A stretch of 64,000 nucleotides of DNA from Neolewinella xylanilytica (GTDB taxonomy: Bacteria; Bacteroidota; Bacteroidia; Chitinophagales; Saprospiraceae): NCBI RefSeq assembly GCF_002934605.1, contig NZ_PTJC01000005.1:1550001-1614000 (forward strand), written 5' to 3'. Of the stretch, positions 1 through 8,032 are shown piece after piece. The notes under the pieces are model-generated. The model made no database searches. It saw only the letters and a list, made by a program, of their open reading frames with translations, and was not told where the DNA came from. The position numbers and the translations under genes are program-made. Each line of letters opens with the position of its first letter. Positions within the stretch are counted from its first letter, which is position 1.

Positions 1-1254
1 GAAGAAGGCCGGTAGTCCCCACACCTTCAGCAAAAACCAACACAGGAGCAATTCCCCGATAAGCAACGAGATACTCCCGAACCATTCCAGCAAGAAATTG
101 AAGTAGCCGAGACCGGGGTCGCCCATTCCGGCGAAATTGGTTAGCCAGGCTGGCCCGTCAGCGGAACAGGAGATCACCACTGGCACCGCCAGCGCGAAGA
201 CGAGGAGACCCACCACCGGTCCTCCCGAACGACGTCGCCAGCCGTAGCGCTCGGTCATGGTCCGCAGCGCGGGCTCGAAGAGCGACACGGCCGAGGTCAA
301 AATGGCTACCCCCAGGAGGAAGAAAAATAACAGGCCGACCCACTGGGCGGCCATACCGTAGGTTTTGAAAATTTCGACCAGGTTGATGAAGACCAGCGGC
401 GGACCGGCGTAGATGTCCCCTTCCGCCCCGCCAATGAGGGGCAGCACCAGCACCGCGCCAAGAATGGCTACGGCGGTATCCAGGTGGACGATCTGCGGGG
501 CCGCGCGGAGCACGTTCGTTTCCCGGTCGGCGTGGGTGGCGAAGGTCATCATGGAAACCGCGCCAAGCCCGAGACTGAAAAAGGCTTGTCCGAGCGCGTG
601 CAGTAGTCCCAGTTCCCGGTTGTCCGTCGGGATGAGCAGCCCGCGCCAGTCAAACTTCAGCAGGTTCGGATAATCCAGTGCGCCGGGGCGCAGGAGCGGC
701 AGAGACACGATCAAAAAGATCAATAACAACCCGAGGACCGGCATGGCGAATTTGCCCAATCGCTCGATCCCGGCGTACAATTCCCGGGAACAGACGAAGG
801 CCACCATAGCGGTAAACAGTCCCGTGAAGAGCAACGCCCGCGGGATGGTGCCGATGGCTGCTCCAAAGGCCGGTCCGGCCGGGGTAGTGGCCACCGCGGC
901 GTAATCCGTCAGGTAGGTCCAGACGTAGTCAAGCGTCCACCCCGCTAGGACGAGATAAAACGACGCGACCATGATGGAGGTCAGAATTCCCAGCCAGGCT
1001 ACCGCCTGCCAATTTTTCGAGGTGCCCGGCCAGGTGAAGGCTTCGGTAGCGTCGGTGCCACGCCGTTTGCCCATGGCATTCTCCAGTACCATCAGCGGTA
1101 TGCCCATCAACAGGGTGAAGACGACGAAAGCCAGGATGTAGGCACTCCCCCCGAAGTAGTGCACCCGGTAGGGAAAGATCACCAGGTTGGCTACCCCGAT
1201 GGCGGCGCCGGCGGAGGCCAGGACGTGACCTACGCGAGAGAATCTTACGGACAT
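1..1254 (-). CDS. Sodium-dependent transporter, NSS/SNF family (3' end outside window)
   Basis: Translating the minus strand from the ATG at 1254 gives an uninterrupted membrane protein running off the window edge, with 418 codons visible. The start reads SRVGHVLASAGAAIGVANL followed by FPY, the conserved first-helix signature of neurotransmitter:sodium symporters, whose unwound helix binds Na+ and an amino-acid-like substrate. Further hydrophobic segments follow at regular spacing, and the family motif GKRRGTDATEAF sits after helix 2. Family knowledge points to Na+-coupled uptake of an amino acid or related compound; the substrate cannot be read from sequence. The C-terminus is missing only because the window ends. 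It is the gene after the 30-bp repeat, with about 340 bp of spacer before it. Confidence 0.9.
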   Translation of the reverse strand, partial: MSVRFSRVGHVLASAGAAIGVANLVIFPYRVHYFGGSAYILAFVVFTLLMGIPLMVLENAMGKRRGTDATEAFTWPGTSKNWQAVAWLGILTSIMVASFYLVLAGWTLDYVWTYLTDYAAVATTPAGPAFGAAIGTIPRALLFTGLFTAMVAFVCSRELYAGIERLGKFAMPVLGLLLIFLIVSLPLLRPGALDYPNLLKFDWRGLLIPTDNRELGLLHALGQAFFSLGLGAVSMMTFATHADRETNVLRAAPQIVHLDTAVAILGAVLVLPLIGGAEGDIYAGPPLVFINLVEIFKTYGMAAQWVGLLFFFLLGVAILTSAVSLFEPALRTMTERYGWRRRSGGPVVGLLVFALAVPVVISCSADGPAWLTNFAGMGDPGLGYFNFLLEWFGSISLLIGELLLCWFLLKVWGLPAFF

Positions 1255-1404
1255 GGGGTGAAGATAGGGGCCCGCTGCCGACCTTCCGCTGAGGAAAATT
1301 ACCGGGGAATACCTTTTCACCGGGTGTGGGAGGGGGGCAGGGTCCTATGTGCCAATGTTAACTGCAGGTTAAGAAATCGATGGTCGTCGGTAGCGAAAGT
1401 GGTC

Positions 1405-1546
1405 CGACGAGTTATCGTCGCGCGAGTAGCCGTCCGACGAGTAACCGTCGCGCGAGTAGCCGTCCGACGAGTAACCGTCGCGCGAGTAGTCGTCCGACGA
1501 GTAACCGTCGCACGAGTAGCCGTCCGACGAGGAACCGTCGCGCGAG
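1405..1546. repeat. 30-bp tandem repeat, about 4.7 copies, built from two 15-bp halves
   Basis: Near-identical 30-bp units start at 1405, 1435, 1465, 1495 and 1525 (the last partial). Each unit consists of two related 15-bp halves (CGACGAGTAACCGTC and GCGCGAGTAGCCGTC). The first half plus the next base contains the inverted pair CGACG/CGTCG with a 6-base loop, so each unit could form a small hairpin. Because the period is a multiple of three, several reading frames stay open through it on both strands. One minus-strand frame (1369-1611) reads as D-G-Y-S repeats. None has independent support as a gene. The array fills most of the 340-bp gap between the NSS and Bcr genes; nothing else is visible there. 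Confidence 0.85.
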
Positions 1547-1594
1547 CCAGCCCGCCAAGCTCGCCCTGCCATCTTTTCGAGCGGTAAGCAACCC

Positions 1595-2800
1595 TTAGGT
1601 GGAGGTGGCAACCGTCATGCGACGGCTCCCCACTGTCAGCAGGGTAAGCGCTATTCCCCCACATACGGCCATCACCCCGACCATCGGCAGGGCCGTTTCG
1701 TTCTGGAGCACGCCGACGAGTCCGGAAGCCAGGGCTCCCACCGCCATCTGTAGCGACCCCATCAGCGCCGAAGCACTCCCCGCCGTATGTTGCATCGTAT
1801 CGAGCGACAGGGCGCTGGAGTTGGGGAAAATGAACCCAAGACAGAAGAGGTAAGCGAAGATGAGGGCGGTGGTCGCAATCAGGTTGGTGTAGCCAAAGTA
1901 GACGTCAGCGAAAAGCAGACCCGCGGTCACGCACTGCCCAATCAGCGCCAGGAAGACGATGCGTTCGCTCGACCGGTTCCGCAGGCTCCGATTATTCAGC
2001 TGGGTAGCCGTCACCAAACCCGCGGCAATAATGGCGAATACGATCCCGTACTGCTGCTCATTCAGTCCGAACAACTCCAGGTAGAGATGGGGAGATCCAC
2101 TCAGGTAGGCGTAGAGGCCGGCCGAGGAAAACGCTCCGGTAAGGGCATACACGATGAAATGCCGATCGGTGATGATGGACCAATAGTTCCGGGCAATGGC
2201 GTTCGGTCTTAGGGAATAGTAGGGGTTGATCCGGTCGTAACTTCTTAGTAGCAAATAGCCCCCCGTGAGGATCAGTAAAGACATCCCCGCCAGAATACCG
2301 AAGACGTACCGCCACCCGAAAGCCGTGGTGATGAAGCCGCCCAACGTGGGGGCGATGATCGGGGAAACGGCGATCACCATCATCAGCAGCGAAAAGACCT
2401 TGGCCATCTCCTTGGTTTCGAAGAGGTCGCGCACGATGGCGCGGGAAGCGACCAATCCCCCGCAGGCACCCAGCGCCTGAAAGAACCGAAAAACGATCAG
2501 CATCTCAATCGTAGTGGAAAACGCGCAGGCTACCGAGCTAAGGGCGTAGATCGTAAGCCCGATGTACATGGGTCGCTTCCGGCCAAAGCGCTCCAGCAGA
2601 GGGCCGTAAATCAACTGACCGATGGCCAGGCCCACGAAAAAGCTCGACAGCGAAAGCGAGACCCGGCTGATATCGGTGCCGAGATTTTCGGCAATGCCCC
2701 CGAAGGCGGGTAGGTACATGTCAATGGAGAGCGGTCCGATGGTGGTCAGGGAGCCGAGCACCAGGATGAGGAGGAACCGGTTTTCTGTTGGATCTGGCAT
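1595..2800 (-). CDS. Bcr/CflA-type multidrug efflux MFS transporter
   Basis: A 401-aa, 12-helix major facilitator, probably a proton-driven drug exporter of the inner membrane. The N-terminal helix carries the TIGPLSIDMYLPAF signature typical of the Bcr/CflA (DHA1) group. The loop after helix 2 has GPLLERFGRKRP, the MFS motif A. The reading frame stays open about 86 codons upstream of the chosen start, but that part overlaps the neighbouring oxidoreductase gene and is not membrane-like, so the ATG at 2800 (MPDPTENRF) is preferred. It lies 26 bp after the LLM oxidoreductase gene on the same strand, so the two may be co-transcribed. Substrate unknown. Confidence 0.88.
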   Translation of the reverse strand: MPDPTENRFLLILVLGSLTTIGPLSIDMYLPAFGGIAENLGTDISRVSLSLSSFFVGLAIGQLIYGPLLERFGRKRPMYIGLTIYALSSVACAFSTTIEMLIVFRFFQALGACGGLVASRAIVRDLFETKEMAKVFSLLMMVIAVSPIIAPTLGGFITTAFGWRYVFGILAGMSLLILTGGYLLLRSYDRINPYYSLRPNAIARNYWSIITDRHFIVYALTGAFSSAGLYAYLSGSPHLYLELFGLNEQQYGIVFAIIAAGLVTATQLNNRSLRNRSSERIVFLALIGQCVTAGLLFADVYFGYTNLIATTALIFAYLFCLGFIFPNSSALSLDTMQHTAGSASALMGSLQMAVGALASGLVGVLQNETALPMVGVMAVCGGIALTLLTVGSRRMTVATST

Positions 2801-2826
2801 GGGGGATTGGAAATGCTGGGTATTCG

Positions 2827-3855
2827 TTAGCCCGCTTTGACGCGGGGCGCTACTTCTTTTCCGATAAGCTCGATTGCCCGCAAGCGTTGCTCGTGGGTAA
2901 GTTCGGCACTGTCCATCTGGAAGGTCAGGCGGTCGATGCCACCGAGGGCTTCGGAGTGCCGCAGGATCTTGGCGGCTACTTCCTCCGGTCCACCGACCAA
3001 TAAGGCGCCCTGGGGACCCCGTTGGGCGTCGAAGTGGGGCCGGCTTTGTGGTCTCCAACCCCTTTCCTTGCCGATCTTGTTCATCGTGCGGGTATGGCCG
3101 GGGTAAAAATCTTCCACAGCCTGCTCGGTGGTTTCAGCCACGTAACCCAGAGAATGCAGGCCGACCTTCATCCCCGTCGGGTCGTGACCGGCCTCCCGCC
3201 AGGCATTCCGGTAAAGATCGACGAGCGGACGAAAGCGGTGGGTCTCCCCGCCGATCACGGCTACCATGAGTGGCATACCAAGGGTGCCTGCACGGGCGAA
3301 GGAAGCGGGCGTACCACCGACGCCCAGCCAGATCGGTATGGGATCCCGGGCGGGGCGCGGATATACGGGTTGGTCGTTGAGCGCCGGCCGGAATTTTCCC
3401 GACCAGGTGACCCGCTTATTATCGCGAATTTGTAGCAGCAGCCCCAGCTTTTCCGTAAACAACTCATCGTAGGTCGACAGGTCGTAGCCGAACAGGGGAA
3501 AGGCATCGATGAAGGAACCCCGGCCCACCACCAGCTCGGTGCGCCCTCTAGAGATCAGGTCGAGGGTGGCAAAACTCTGGAATACCCGCACCGGATCGGC
3601 CGCGCTGAGTACGGTGACCGCGCTGGTGAGCTTGATTTGCTCGGTGCGTGCCGCTGCGGCCGCTAAAATGGTTACGGGGGAGGAGTCGAAGTAGTCGGGG
3701 CGGTGGTGTTCCCCCATTCCGAATACGTCGATGCCCATTTTATCGGCGTGCACGATCCGGTCCAGCAAGTCCTGCATTGATTTTTCGGCGTGTAGCACGT
3801 CACCGGTGTTCTCGTCGATCACTGCGGAACCGAAGCTGTCAAATCCTATCTCCAT
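2827..3855 (-). CDS. LLM-class (luciferase-like) flavin-dependent oxidoreductase
   Basis: A 342-aa TIM-barrel enzyme of the bacterial luciferase-like monooxygenase superfamily, expected to bind F420 or FMN. Recognisable pieces are the N-terminal strand MEIGFDSFG, GMGEHHRPDYFDSSPV around residues 47-62 (the EHH motif common in the FMN branch), TSAVTVLSAADPVRVFQ, and WLGVGGTPASFARAG in the phosphate-binding region. The length is normal for the family. It is the first gene of a likely pair with the Bcr transporter. The substrate is not predictable, but oxidation plus efflux would suit detoxification (inference). It lies downstream of the ribosomal-operon terminator at 3913-3946. Confidence 0.88.
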   Translation of the reverse strand: MEIGFDSFGSAVIDENTGDVLHAEKSMQDLLDRIVHADKMGIDVFGMGEHHRPDYFDSSPVTILAAAAARTEQIKLTSAVTVLSAADPVRVFQSFATLDLISRGRTELVVGRGSFIDAFPLFGYDLSTYDELFTEKLGLLLQIRDNKRVTWSGKFRPALNDQPVYPRPARDPIPIWLGVGGTPASFARAGTLGMPLMVAVIGGETHRFRPLVDLYRNAWREAGHDPTGMKVGLHSLGYVAETTEQAVEDFYPGHTRTMNKIGKERGWRPQSRPHFDAQRGPQGALLVGGPEEVAAKILRHSEALGGIDRLTFQMDSAELTHEQRLRAIELIGKEVAPRVKAG

Positions 3856-3912
3856 GGTCTGATAATTTCGTGTAGGAACAATGGATACGTGGGTAGAGTT
3901 CCCTGCAAAAGA

Positions 3913-3946
3913 AAAAGCCCGGATCGCGTACGCAACCCGGGCTTTT
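3913..3946 (-). terminator. Rho-independent terminator after rplQ
   Basis: A perfect 10-bp inverted repeat (AAAAGCCCGG / CCGGGCTTTT) with a 14-base loop. Read on the minus strand it lies 18 bp beyond the rplQ stop and is followed by a T-rich stretch (CTTTTTCTTTT). It closes the ribosomal protein operon. Confidence 0.85.
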
Positions 3947-3963
3947 AACGGAAGGGGAAGGGC

Positions 3964-4509
3964 TTATTCTTCCTCGTTTCCTTCCTTGGTTTCGCTGGTA
4001 GCGGCAGTAGCTGCGGCGGCGGTAGCTGCGGCGGCCGTTTCGGTATTTTGGTTGTTGGTAGCGGTAGCGGCGTCGTTGCTGCCCCCTTTACCGCGGCGGC
4101 GGCTACGGCGGGTGCGTCCTTTCGACTTGGCTTCATCCTTGTTGTAGACCTCGTTGAAGTCGACGAACTCGATCATGGCGGTCTCGGCACCGTCACCCAG
4201 GCGGGAGCCAGTTTTGATGACGCGGAGGTACCCCCCCGGGCGATCCCCGATCTTATCGGCCACCGTGCTGAACAGCTCCATTACGGCCTCTTTATTCTGC
4301 AGGTAGCTAAATACGGTACGCCGGTTGTGGGTATCGTTGGTCTTGGCGCGCGTTATGATGGGCTCGGCGTAAGTACGCAGGGCTTTGGCCTTGGCCAACG
4401 TCGTATTGATCCGCTTATGCGTGATCAGCGCGATCGTGAGGTTACGCAGCAGAGCCTTCCGGTGGGCGGTCTTGCGACCCAAGTGGTTAAATTTCTTACC
4501 GTGACGCAT
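3964..4509 (-). CDS. rplQ: 50S ribosomal protein L17
   Basis: The start [19 protein letters not shown] is the diagnostic L17 N-terminus, so the ATG at 4509 is chosen over the longer open frame to 4563. The protein is 181 aa. The conserved L17 fold occupies about the first 120 residues, followed by a basic stretch ([13 protein letters not shown]) and a low-complexity Ala/Thr tail ending in acidic residues. C-terminal extensions like this are common in Bacteroidota L17. L17 sits next to the nascent-peptide exit tunnel of the large subunit. It is the last gene of the operon, separated from rpoA by an unusually long, hairpin-rich spacer. Confidence 0.97.
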   Translation of the reverse strand: MRHGKKFNHLGRKTAHRKALLRNLTIALITHKRINTTLAKAKALRTYAEPIITRAKTNDTHNRRTVFSYLQNKEAVMELFSTVADKIGDRPGGYLRVIKTGSRLGDGAETAMIEFVDFNEVYNKDEAKSKGRTRRSRRRGKGGSNDAATATNNQNTETAAAATAAAATAATSETKEGNEEE

Positions 4510-4631
4510 GTCAGGAAAATTTGCCGGCAACACACACCTCACGCTCGTATGCGGATCGGGCAACCGCGAGGGGGAGGGGTAATTTGCCGAGGTTGTTTTG
4601 GATAAAAACTACATCCTTGCGGATGACCCGG

Positions 4632-4730
4632 GCCGCGCGGAGCGCGGAGGTAGTCTGTTAGTCTGTTAGTCTGTTAGTTGGCTTCACCGGTTAGCGGGGC
4701 CAACTAAAAGACTAAAGAACTAACAGACTA
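4632..4730. repeat. Hairpin and direct-repeat cluster in the rpoA-rplQ spacer
   Basis: The 237-bp spacer between rpoA and rplQ is packed with structure. A GC hairpin (CCGCGC-GGA-GCGCGG) lies at 4633-4647. The phrase AGTCTGTT then repeats three times (4652-4675). An outer inverted repeat TAGTCTGTTAG (4651-4661) pairs with CTAACAGACTA (4720-4730), and an inner one TTAGTTGGC (4674-4682) pairs with GCCAACTAA (4699-4707). A further small hairpin (AGCGC-TTC-GCGCT, 4736-4748) overlaps the rpoA stop. The 15-mer GACTAAAGAACTAAC at 4710-4724 recurs in reverse complement twice at 13.2 kb, so this is a dispersed intergenic repeat. Confidence 0.8.
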
Positions 4731-4746
4731 ATAAAAGCGCTTCGCG

Positions 4747-5748
4747 CTACTCTTCGTCCAGCTTGTACTTGCTAAGGTCCATACCGAAGGTCAGGCCTTT
4801 CTCCACGAGGAGCTCTTCGATCTCGACGAGCGACTTCTTACCGAAGTTGCGGAACTTGAGCAGTTCGTGGGTGTCGTAGCGAACGAGTTCGCCGAGGCTG
4901 TTGATCTTGGCGGCCTTGAGGCAGTTGTAGGCACGTACCGACAGGTCGAGGTCTTCGAGGCTTGTCTTGAGCAGCTTGCGCATGTGCAGGATGTGCTCGT
5001 CGACGATGGTTTCTTCGCGGGCACCGGTGCTCTGGAACTCGATCGGCTCGTCGGTGATCAGCATCAGGTGCTGAATCAGGATACGGGCGGCTTCGCGAAC
5101 GGCATCCTCCGGGTGGATGGTACCGTCGGTCTTGACTTCGAGAATCAGGTTCTCATAGTCGGTACGCTGACCAACGCGGGTAGATTCCACGCGGTAGGCA
5201 ACGTTCTTGATCGGGGTATAGATGGCATCGACGGGAATGACGCCGATCGGAGCGTTCTTCGGCAGGTTGTCGTCTGCGGGAATGTAGCCGTAGCCCTTGG
5301 TCACGGTCAGTTCGACTTCCAGGTTGACGAAGGGTTCCATGGTACACAGCACCAGGTCGGGGTTCATCACCTTGAAAACATTGGTATGCTCGTCGATATC
5401 CGCAGCGGTAAATTGCTCCTTGCCACTGATGGTGAGGTAGATCTTCTCCTCCTCCATGTCGTCGTTCTCGATGGTTTGCTTGAGACGGACCTGCTTGAGG
5501 TTGAGAATAATTTCCACCACGTCTTCCACAACCCCACGGATGGTTCCGAATTCGTGATCGACACCGGCGATACGTACGGCGGAAATGGCAAAACCCTCAA
5601 GGCTGCTCAGGAGCACGCGACGCAGGGAGTTGCCGATGGTTTGGCCGAACCCGGGTTCCAGGGGTTTAAATTCAAAGTTGCCGTGGAAGTCGTCCGACTT
5701 CTGCATCGTGATCTTATCCGGCTTCTGGAAATTTAGGATACTGCTCAT
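4747..5748 (-). CDS. rpoA: DNA-directed RNA polymerase subunit alpha
   Basis: A 333-aa alpha subunit that dimerises to nucleate RNA polymerase assembly. The N-terminal domain covers about residues 1-235 and includes [26 protein letters not shown], split here as [17 protein letters not shown], the conserved dimerisation and beta-contact region. The C-terminal DNA- and activator-binding domain is at about 255-320 ([18 protein letters not shown], then [18 protein letters not shown]). Length and order are normal for Bacteroidota. It lies between rpsD and rplQ. A terminator-like hairpin precedes it after rpsD, so expression may be partly uncoupled from the genes upstream. Confidence 0.98.
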   Translation of the reverse strand: MSSILNFQKPDKITMQKSDDFHGNFEFKPLEPGFGQTIGNSLRRVLLSSLEGFAISAVRIAGVDHEFGTIRGVVEDVVEIILNLKQVRLKQTIENDDMEEEKIYLTISGKEQFTAADIDEHTNVFKVMNPDLVLCTMEPFVNLEVELTVTKGYGYIPADDNLPKNAPIGVIPVDAIYTPIKNVAYRVESTRVGQRTDYENLILEVKTDGTIHPEDAVREAARILIQHLMLITDEPIEFQSTGAREETIVDEHILHMRKLLKTSLEDLDLSVRAYNCLKAAKINSLGELVRYDTHELLKFRNFGKKSLVEIEELLVEKGLTFGMDLSKYKLDEE

Positions 5749-5861
5749 ACTTTATTTACTGACTTGGAGTGCTTTATGTCCGCGAATGACCGGGGCAACA
5801 ACACCAGGGATATAAAATTAGTTGGCCCTAACCGGCGGTGGGCCGAATCAGGGCTAAGAAA

Positions 5862-5901
5862 AGGGGTGACCGACGGTCCGCGGTGGCGTCCGGCCACCCC
5901 T
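5862..5901 (-). terminator. Terminator-like hairpin between rpsD and rpoA
   Basis: CGGCCACCCCT at 5891-5901 pairs with AGGGGTGACCG at 5862-5872 (10 of 11 positions). On the minus strand the stem is followed by TTTTCTT, giving a classical intrinsic terminator shape 8 bp after the rpsD stop. Inside a ribosomal operon this may act as a partial terminator that sets the ratio of S4 to the RNA polymerase alpha subunit (inference). Confidence 0.65.
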
Positions 5902-5909
5902 CATCCAAA

Positions 5910-6524
5910 TTACTTCGAGTAAAGCTCGACGATCAACTGGGTGTTGATCTTCTCGGGGATATTCTCGCGCTCGGGGTAATCGATGAAGGTTCCTTCCATC
6001 TTTTCCTGATTGAACGAAAGCCATCCGTAGTTGCGGACGTCATTGCGACCGCTCATCGTTTCGCGAATCACCTCCAGCCCCTGAGATTTACCGCGTACGG
6101 AGATCACGTCGCCGGGACGAAGTTGGGTGGAGGGAATATTATTGAGGCGGCCGTTGAGCATGATGTGGCGGTGCGACACCAGCTGACGGGCAGCGCGACG
6201 AGTAGGAGCCAGTCCGAGACGGAACACGACATTGTCCAGGCGGGCCTCCAGGTATTGCAGTAACAATTCACCGGTAATACCCCGCGAAGCGGCGGCACTC
6301 TTGAACAGGTTGAGGAACTGCCGTTCCAATACACCGTAGGTGTACTTGGCTTTCTGCTTTTCGGTGAGCTGGAGCTTATAGTCAGAGGGCTGACGGCGGC
6401 GGCCACGGCTGTTACCGTGTTGGCCGGGCTTGTATTTTTTACGCTCGAACGCGCGGCTGTAGCCAAAAATGGGCTCGCCCAATGCGCGGGCTTTTTTAGC
6501 CTTGGGGCCAGTATATCTAGCCAT
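5910..6524 (-). CDS. rpsD: 30S ribosomal protein S4
   Basis: A 204-aa primary 16S rRNA-binding protein that starts assembly of the 30S body. The start MARYTGPKAKKARALGEPIF and the phrase KKYKPGQHG are typical of Bacteroidota S4. The S4 RNA-binding domain is at about residues 93-155 (RLDNVVFRLGLAPTRRAARQ, then LVSHRHIMLNGR). The C-terminus ending in IVELYSK is also typical. In many bacteria S4 autoregulates its operon by binding the mRNA leader; the 116-bp spacer ahead of the gene leaves room for that, but no known S4 site was recognised. Confidence 0.98.
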   Translation of the reverse strand: MARYTGPKAKKARALGEPIFGYSRAFERKKYKPGQHGNSRGRRRQPSDYKLQLTEKQKAKYTYGVLERQFLNLFKSAAASRGITGELLLQYLEARLDNVVFRLGLAPTRRAARQLVSHRHIMLNGRLNNIPSTQLRPGDVISVRGKSQGLEVIRETMSGRNDVRNYGWLSFNQEKMEGTFIDYPERENIPEKINTQLIVELYSK

Positions 6525-6640
6525 AGTGACGGGGATGTTGAAAGGTTACTGAATCGTCTCCTCCGGAACGGGAAACAGAGTAGTATCTTGGTGAAGTCCG
6601 CAACGCGGTGGCTCACCAAGCCCGGAAAAAGCAAGGTCGC

Positions 6641-7039
6641 TTAGACGCGACGACGCTTGGGCGGACGGCAGCCGTTGTGCGGCATGGGGGTTACGTCCTT
6701 GATCTTAGCTACACGGATACCGGCACCGTCGATGGCGCGGATAGCTGCCTCACGACCGCTACCCGGGCCCTTAACGTATACCTCGACGACGCGTAGACCG
6801 GCTTCGTAAGCTACGCGGGCGGCGTTGCCGGAAGCGACCTGGGCGGCATAGGGAGTGCTTTTCTTGCTGCCGCGGAATTTCTCCTTACCGGCGCTACCCC
6901 AGCTGATGACGTCACCGGCCTTGTTGGTGATCGAAATAATGATGTTATTAAACGAAGCCTGGATGTATACCAGCCCTTCGTTGTCTACTTTTACTTTGCG
7001 CTTCTTAACTACGCGGCTGCCTGCCTGTCTTTTGGCCAT
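6641..7039 (-). CDS. rpsK: 30S ribosomal protein S11
   Basis: A 132-aa platform protein that contacts 16S rRNA near the mRNA exit. Conserved parts are [40 protein letters not shown] and the C-terminal [18 protein letters not shown]. Its ATG overlaps the rpsM stop by one base (TAATG), so the two are translationally coupled. The length is normal. Confidence 0.98.
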   Translation of the reverse strand: MAKRQAGSRVVKKRKVKVDNEGLVYIQASFNNIIISITNKAGDVISWGSAGKEKFRGSKKSTPYAAQVASGNAARVAYEAGLRVVEVYVKGPGSGREAAIRAIDGAGIRVAKIKDVTPMPHNGCRPPKRRRV

Positions 7040-7416
7040 TACTTAGTCGCTTTTTTCTTGTTCGCTACGGTCTTACGCTTACCCTTACGGGTACGGGCGT
7101 TGGTTTGGGTACGCTGTCCGCGGAGGGGAAGACCCTTACGGTGACGGAGGCCACGGTAACAGCCGATGTCCATCAGGCGCTTGATATTCGTTTGTACTTC
7201 GGTACGCAGATCACCTTCCACCTTGTATTCGTTGGTGATGAGGTTGGAAATGGTCCGGATATCTTCGTCGGTCCAGTCCTGCACCTTGGTATCCTGTTCG
7301 ACACCGGCGCGCTGGAGAATCTCCGCAGCGCGGGTATCCCCTACGCCAAAGACGTAAGTAAGACTGACGATGCCGCGCTTGTTACGCGGCAGATCTACTC
7401 CTGCAATTCTTGCCAT
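7039..7416 (-). CDS. rpsM: 30S ribosomal protein S13
   Basis: A 125-aa head protein forming intersubunit bridges and contacting P-site tRNA. It starts [15 protein letters not shown] and contains the helix-two-turn-helix region ([20 protein letters not shown]). The basic tail ([20 protein letters not shown]) is the family signature. It follows rpmJ by 17 bp and overlaps rpsK by one base. Confidence 0.98.
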   Translation of the reverse strand: MARIAGVDLPRNKRGIVSLTYVFGVGDTRAAEILQRAGVEQDTKVQDWTDEDIRTISNLITNEYKVEGDLRTEVQTNIKRLMDIGCYRGLRHRKGLPLRGQRTQTNARTRKGKRKTVANKKKATK

Positions 7417-7433
7417 AGTAACTCTAGCTTAGC

Positions 7434-7550
7434 TTATCCCTGACGTTGCTTGAACTTCGGGTTCTTTTTGTTAATAATGTAGACTTTTCCCTTGCGACGC
7501 ACAATCTTGCAATCGGCCGAACGCTTTTTGACGGAGGGTCTGACTTTCAT
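7434..7550 (-). CDS. rpmJ: 50S ribosomal protein L36
   Basis: A 38-aa protein read from the ATG at 7550 to the TAA at 7434. It starts [20 protein letters not shown] and ends [10 protein letters not shown], the standard L36 sequence and length. The [13 protein letters not shown] segment retains C but not the full zinc-binding C-x2-C...C/H set of C+ L36 forms (only one Cys is seen), so this is the zinc-free (C-) type. It lies between infA and rpsM, its usual position. Confidence 0.95.
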   Translation of the reverse strand: MKVRPSVKKRSADCKIVRRKGKVYIINKKNPKFKQRQG

Positions 7551-7586
7551 AGTAAGGTTAATTTACGACCAGCGGCAGTCCGAAGG

Positions 7587-7805
7587 CTATTTGTAACGGT
7601 AAGTGATGCGTCCGCGACTCAGGTCGTACGGACTCATCTCTACAGCTACCTTATCACCGGGAAGAATTTTGATGTAGTGCATCCGCATCTTGCCGGAGAT
7701 CGTCGCCTTGATTTCGTGGTCGTTTTCTAGCCGTACCCGGAACATCGCGTTCGAGAGGGCCTCTTCAATCACGCCATCCTGCTTGATCAGGTCTTTTTTG
7801 GACAT
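7587..7805 (-). CDS. infA: Translation initiation factor IF-1
   Basis: A 72-aa OB-fold protein that occupies the ribosomal A site during initiation. It starts [20 protein letters not shown] and carries the diagnostic [20 protein letters not shown] and [20 protein letters not shown] segments, ending [10 protein letters not shown] strong Bacteroidota promoter lies 19-50 bp upstream, making infA the first gene of the rpmJ-rpsM-rpsK-rpsD-rpoA-rplQ unit. Confidence 0.98.
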   Translation of the reverse strand: MSKKDLIKQDGVIEEALSNAMFRVRLENDHEIKATISGKMRMHYIKILPGDKVAVEMSPYDLSRGRITYRYK

Positions 7806-7823
7806 GTTTTAAATTTCGGAGGG

Positions 7824-7855
7824 CAAAGGTAAGATTATTTTCTTATCCGCCCAAA
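7824..7855 (-). promoter_or_regulatory. Consensus Bacteroidota promoter of infA operon
   Basis: On the minus strand a -33 TTTG (7852-7855) is followed after 20 bases by TACCTTTG (7824-7831), an exact match to the TTTG-N19-21-TAnnTTTG primary sigma consensus of Bacteroidota. The predicted transcription start falls a few bases before the infA ATG at 7805. The 227-bp gap up to map also holds an inverted repeat, GGTAACCG (7919-7926) with CGGTTACC (7952-7959), of unknown role. Confidence 0.85.
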
Positions 7856-8032
7856 TGGTTTACGGAGCTATTTTCCCTAGGTAAAGGTTTTTACCCCCTA
7901 AGTAGTTGAAAATAAGTAGGTAACCGCCAGCTTTACTGATTCGCTGCCGATCGGTTACCGCTTCACCGTCCTGTGGATCTGACCAGGGACGACCTTGCCA
8001 ACCCCCCGCGCCGAAGCAAAAGGATAGCTCGC

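Noticed and set aside
1159-1587. 142-codon plus-strand frame with RRVTVARVAV repeats
   Set aside because: It begins inside the NSS transporter gene and exists only because the 30-bp repeat keeps frames open.
2801-3058. N-terminal extension of the Bcr transporter frame
   Set aside because: It overlaps the LLM oxidoreductase coding region and is not compatible with the transporter's first helix.
4867-5736. A 289-codon open frame opposite rpoA
   Set aside because: It is the complement of a highly conserved gene in GC-rich DNA; no signal, domain or promoter supports it.
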